A DNA stretch of 6,193 nt from an uncultured bacterium (GTDB taxonomy: Bacteria; Desulfobacterota; WTBG01), in the NCBI GenBank assembly GCA_938024025.1, contig CALJBY010000171.1, positions 1-6,193 of the forward strand, written 5' to 3'. The notes below the pieces were generated by a model. That model ran no database searches, was not told where the DNA came from, and saw only the letters and a program-made list of their open reading frames with translations. Of the stretch, positions 4,182 through 6,193 are shown piece by piece (the first letter of the stretch is position 1; every line of letters begins with the position of its first letter). A program made the translations under genes and the position numbers.

Positions 4182-6193
4182 ATGCGTATTTCTACTATGA
4201 TGGTGTATAACAGCCTGGTAAAAAATCTTGCGAAGGGAGCAGAACGCACGCAGGAAATCCAGGAGGTCATTACCAGTGGTAAAAGGATAAATCGTCTCTC
4301 TGACGATCCCATTGGGGTGAGCAGGGTGGTAAATTATGAGACACACCTGAATAAACTGGGGCAGTACAGGGAAAACATCACCTATGGAAATTCGTGGTTG
4401 AGTATGAGTGACTCGGTGCTCCTTGATATGCAGAATCTGGTAACGGAAGCAAAGACCATTGCCATTGCCCAGTCAACCGAGACGGCAACTCCCGAAACGC
4501 GGGCACAGGCGGCCGTTGCAGTTCGTAATCTTTATGAGCAGTTAATCGCCTTTGCTAACACCAAGCTGGGTGACACGTATATTTTTGGTGGCTCACTTAC
4601 CAATGTTGCCCCCTTTAACAGCGATGGTACTTACAACGGTAATGCGGATGACATTTTGATAGAAATTATGGAGGGTATTACCAGTAAAATTAATGTAGCC
4701 GGTTCAGAATTTTTGATAACAGATTTGAACCCTGTCCTCTCAATGGACCCGGAAACTGCCGGCAGCACCAGCAGCATGGGGCTGACGGCAAAAAACAGCA
4801 ATACCATTGCTGTTAATCCCGCAAGCCTGAGTAATTATGAGGTCACCTTTGTTCTAAACAACGGGCTCACAGAAACGATAACCTATACGACTGATGACAG
4901 TCCTACCCAGGAAGAGTTGGGGATGGGCATAGCAGACGCGGTTAATGGCCATGATGTCCTCAACCAGCACATCAGGGCAACCTATGACCCGTCAGGTGAG
5001 ATAACCTTTGAGGCCAAAGAGGCCGGTGAGGAAGGAAATGAATTTACCATAGATGCAGACAACACCACGGCTTTTGAAGGGACAGTTACTACCGCGTTCA
5101 TCGGGGGAAGTACGGAGATACCGGCTGGTGCTGTTTTTGACGTTGTTGCCGGTGAGAATGATGAATTTAGCATAGCGATAGATGGAATCGTTAGTGGTCC
5201 CCTTACTATTTCGGCCGGGACGTATACCGTCCCCCAATTAGTAACCGAGATGCAAAGTGTGATCGGTGGGTCAGCAACAGTAGCGTTTGATGCAACCAGC
5301 GGACAGTTTACCATTGAGTCCACTTCATTGGGAATTGGTTCAAGCGTGAGCCTGACCAGCGGTATAAATGATTTCTTAAGCACCGTGGGATTGGATCGTG
5401 ACTTTGCCGTGGCCGGAACCGGCCCGACCCTCCTCGCGGACTTAAATGGCGGTAACGGGGTAGCAACAGGCACTATTAGAATTTATGATCGTGAGGGCAA
5501 TCCTGCCGTCGATGTAGCCGTTGATGCCACGGAGACTATAGAAGATGTTATCAGTAACATCAGTGCAGTACCCAATATAACTGCCGAGCTTAACGCCGAA
5601 GGGAATGGAATAAATATTATTGACAACAGTGGTTTTCCTATTCAGAATTTGGTCATAGAAGATAATGCTACTGCCCGCGACCTGGGTATTGTAGGTGACA
5701 AGCCGGGCCCTATTTATGGCACGGATCTCAATCCGGCAGTAAGCGGTTATGCTCGTATCGATGCTTTAAATGGAGGATCGGGGCTCACGTTAGGTACCAT
5801 ACGGGTAGTCAACGGCCAGCAGAATGAGATCATTGACCTCAGCAGGGCGGGTTCACTACAGGATGTCGTAAACGCCCTGAATGACTTGGGGATGGATATT
5901 ACTGCTTCCATTAACAGTTCCGGAACTGCAATCGATGTCCTTTCGAACTCTTCAGACTTCGCTGCAGTGGTAAATGATATGGGTGAAGAGACGACCGCCT
6001 CCGATCTGGGGATACAGGGGGCGGCAGACGTTTTCAAAACCCTTGCAGTGCTGGAAGAGGCCCTGGAAAAAAATGATCAGACGGCACTCTTAAACATGCT
6101 TGACCAGTTTGATCTGGTCCTGGAGACCCTCGTTCAGAAAGGATCGGAAGTGGGGGTGAGAACCAATAAGCTTGAAGCCATGAACAATAGAAT
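4182..6193 (+). CDS. flgL: Hook-filament junction protein FlgL (HAP3), unusually large, 3' end outside window
   Basis: The frame is open from ATG 4182 to the window edge, giving 670 residues. A binding site (AAGAGGT, 4171-4177) lies four bases upstream. The N-terminal D0/D1 part (1-140) is classic flagellin/FlgL: MRISTMMVYNSL, then TSGKRINRLSDDPIGVSRVV, then NTKLGDTYIFGG. Residues about 615-670 return to the helical C-terminal D1 part (ALEKNDQTALLNMLDQFD, SEVGVRTNKLE), so only the last several tens of residues should be missing. Typical FlgL has about 300-400 residues; here about 470 residues of beta-rich sequence are inserted between the D1 halves. The insert contains four units of about 65-90 residues, the last two resembling Flagellin_IN (hook IN) repeats. 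It should form the second junction layer, joining FlgK to the filament, with a large surface-exposed part. Relatives of this cluster often have csrA and fliW next; that cannot be seen here. Confidence 0.94.
   Translation, partial: MRISTMMVYNSLVKNLAKGAERTQEIQEVITSGKRINRLSDDPIGVSRVVNYETHLNKLGQYRENITYGNSWLSMSDSVLLDMQNLVTEAKTIAIAQSTETATPETRAQAAVAVRNLYEQLIAFANTKLGDTYIFGGSLTNVAPFNSDGTYNGNADDILIEIMEGITSKINVAGSEFLITDLNPVLSMDPETAGSTSSMGLTAKNSNTIAVNPASLSNYEVTFVLNNGLTETITYTTDDSPTQEELGMGIADAVNGHDVLNQHIRATYDPSGEITFEAKEAGEEGNEFTIDADNTTAFEGTVTTAFIGGSTEIPAGAVFDVVAGENDEFSIAIDGIVSGPLTISAGTYTVPQLVTEMQSVIGGSATVAFDATSGQFTIESTSLGIGSSVSLTSGINDFLSTVGLDRDFAVAGTGPTLLADLNGGNGVATGTIRIYDREGNPAVDVAVDATETIEDVISNISAVPNITAELNAEGNGINIIDNSGFPIQNLVIEDNATARDLGIVGDKPGPIYGTDLNPAVSGYARIDALNGGSGLTLGTIRVVNGQQNEIIDLSRAGSLQDVVNALNDLGMDITASINSSGTAIDVLSNSSDFAAVVNDMGEETTASDLGIQGAADVFKTLAVLEEALEKNDQTALLNMLDQFDLVLETLVQKGSEVGVRTNKLEAMNNR
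4836..5357 (+). repeat. First pair of surface-domain modules in FlgL (protein-level repeat)
   Basis: FlgL residues about 219-290 and 327-392 share a layout. Two beta strands (YEVTFVLNNG, DEFSIAIDGI) are followed by an ITYTT/ISAGTYT strand, then a helix (EELGMGIADAV, QLVTEMQSVI), then two strands carrying a shared D-x-x-SG turn (ATYDPSGEITFEA, VAFDATSGQFTIES). Similarity is weak and visible only in protein. Domain boundaries are approximate. Confidence 0.5.
5433..6020 (+). repeat. Two Flagellin_IN-like modules in FlgL (protein-level tandem repeat)
   Basis: FlgL residues about 418-505 and 524-613 are diverged copies. Both run LNGG.G....GTIR, then a hydrophobic strand, then a helix (TIEDVISNI, SLQDVVNAL), then ITA..N..G..I.(I/V), and finally A.DLGI.G. 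This is the pattern of the Flagellin_IN (hook IN) motif known from large flagellins, FlgL and FliD. The DNA copies are well diverged, so the duplication is old and not a recent slippage event. Confidence 0.75.

Noticed and set aside
4982..5473. A 163-codon minus-strand open frame inside flgL
   Set aside because: It is the shadow of the flgL coding frame, with low-complexity Pro/Ser/Val composition, no binding site and no known motif.

Overview
The window is one stretch of a flagellar assembly operon, with every recognisable gene on the + strand. The organism is Gram-negative, because the first gene encodes a P-ring protein. The order flgI-flgJ-(small ORF)-flgM-flgN-flgK-flgL, a FlgJ whose hydrolase part is an M23 (LytM-type) peptidase, and a very large modular FlgL all suggest a deltaproteobacterial-type lineage (Desulfobacterota/Geobacterota or a relative). 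That placement is an inference from gene order and domain content, not a sequence search. Base composition looks balanced, with no island-like shift, and there is no sign of a mobile element, CRISPR array, tRNA or rRNA.

Layout: 1-312 is the C-terminal end of flgI, cut by the window edge. 314-1135 is flgJ, a rod-binding domain fused to an M23 peptidase. 1210-1431 is a small, very basic, unrecognised ORF with a good ribosome binding site. 1432-1580 is the only real regulatory gap and carries a strong match to a sigma-28 (FliA) promoter in front of flgM (1581-1889). A 68-base gap with a stable UACG-tetraloop hairpin over the ribosome binding site leads into flgN (1958-2467). flgK (2469-4172) follows after one base and flgL (4182 to the window end, still open) after nine.

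The genes form a functional series. FlgJ opens peptidoglycan and helps build the rod, and FlgI forms the P ring around it. FlgM holds sigma-28 inactive until the hook is finished and FlgM is exported. FlgN is the cytoplasmic chaperone that delivers FlgK and FlgL, which form the hook-filament junction. The sigma-28 promoter before flgM means that flgM, and probably flgN-flgK-flgL, can be boosted once sigma-28 is released.

I found no wholly new system. The points most worth following up are the hairpin that hides the flgN start, the four-module expansion of FlgL, the FlgJ-M23 fusion, and the small basic ORF between flgJ and flgM.
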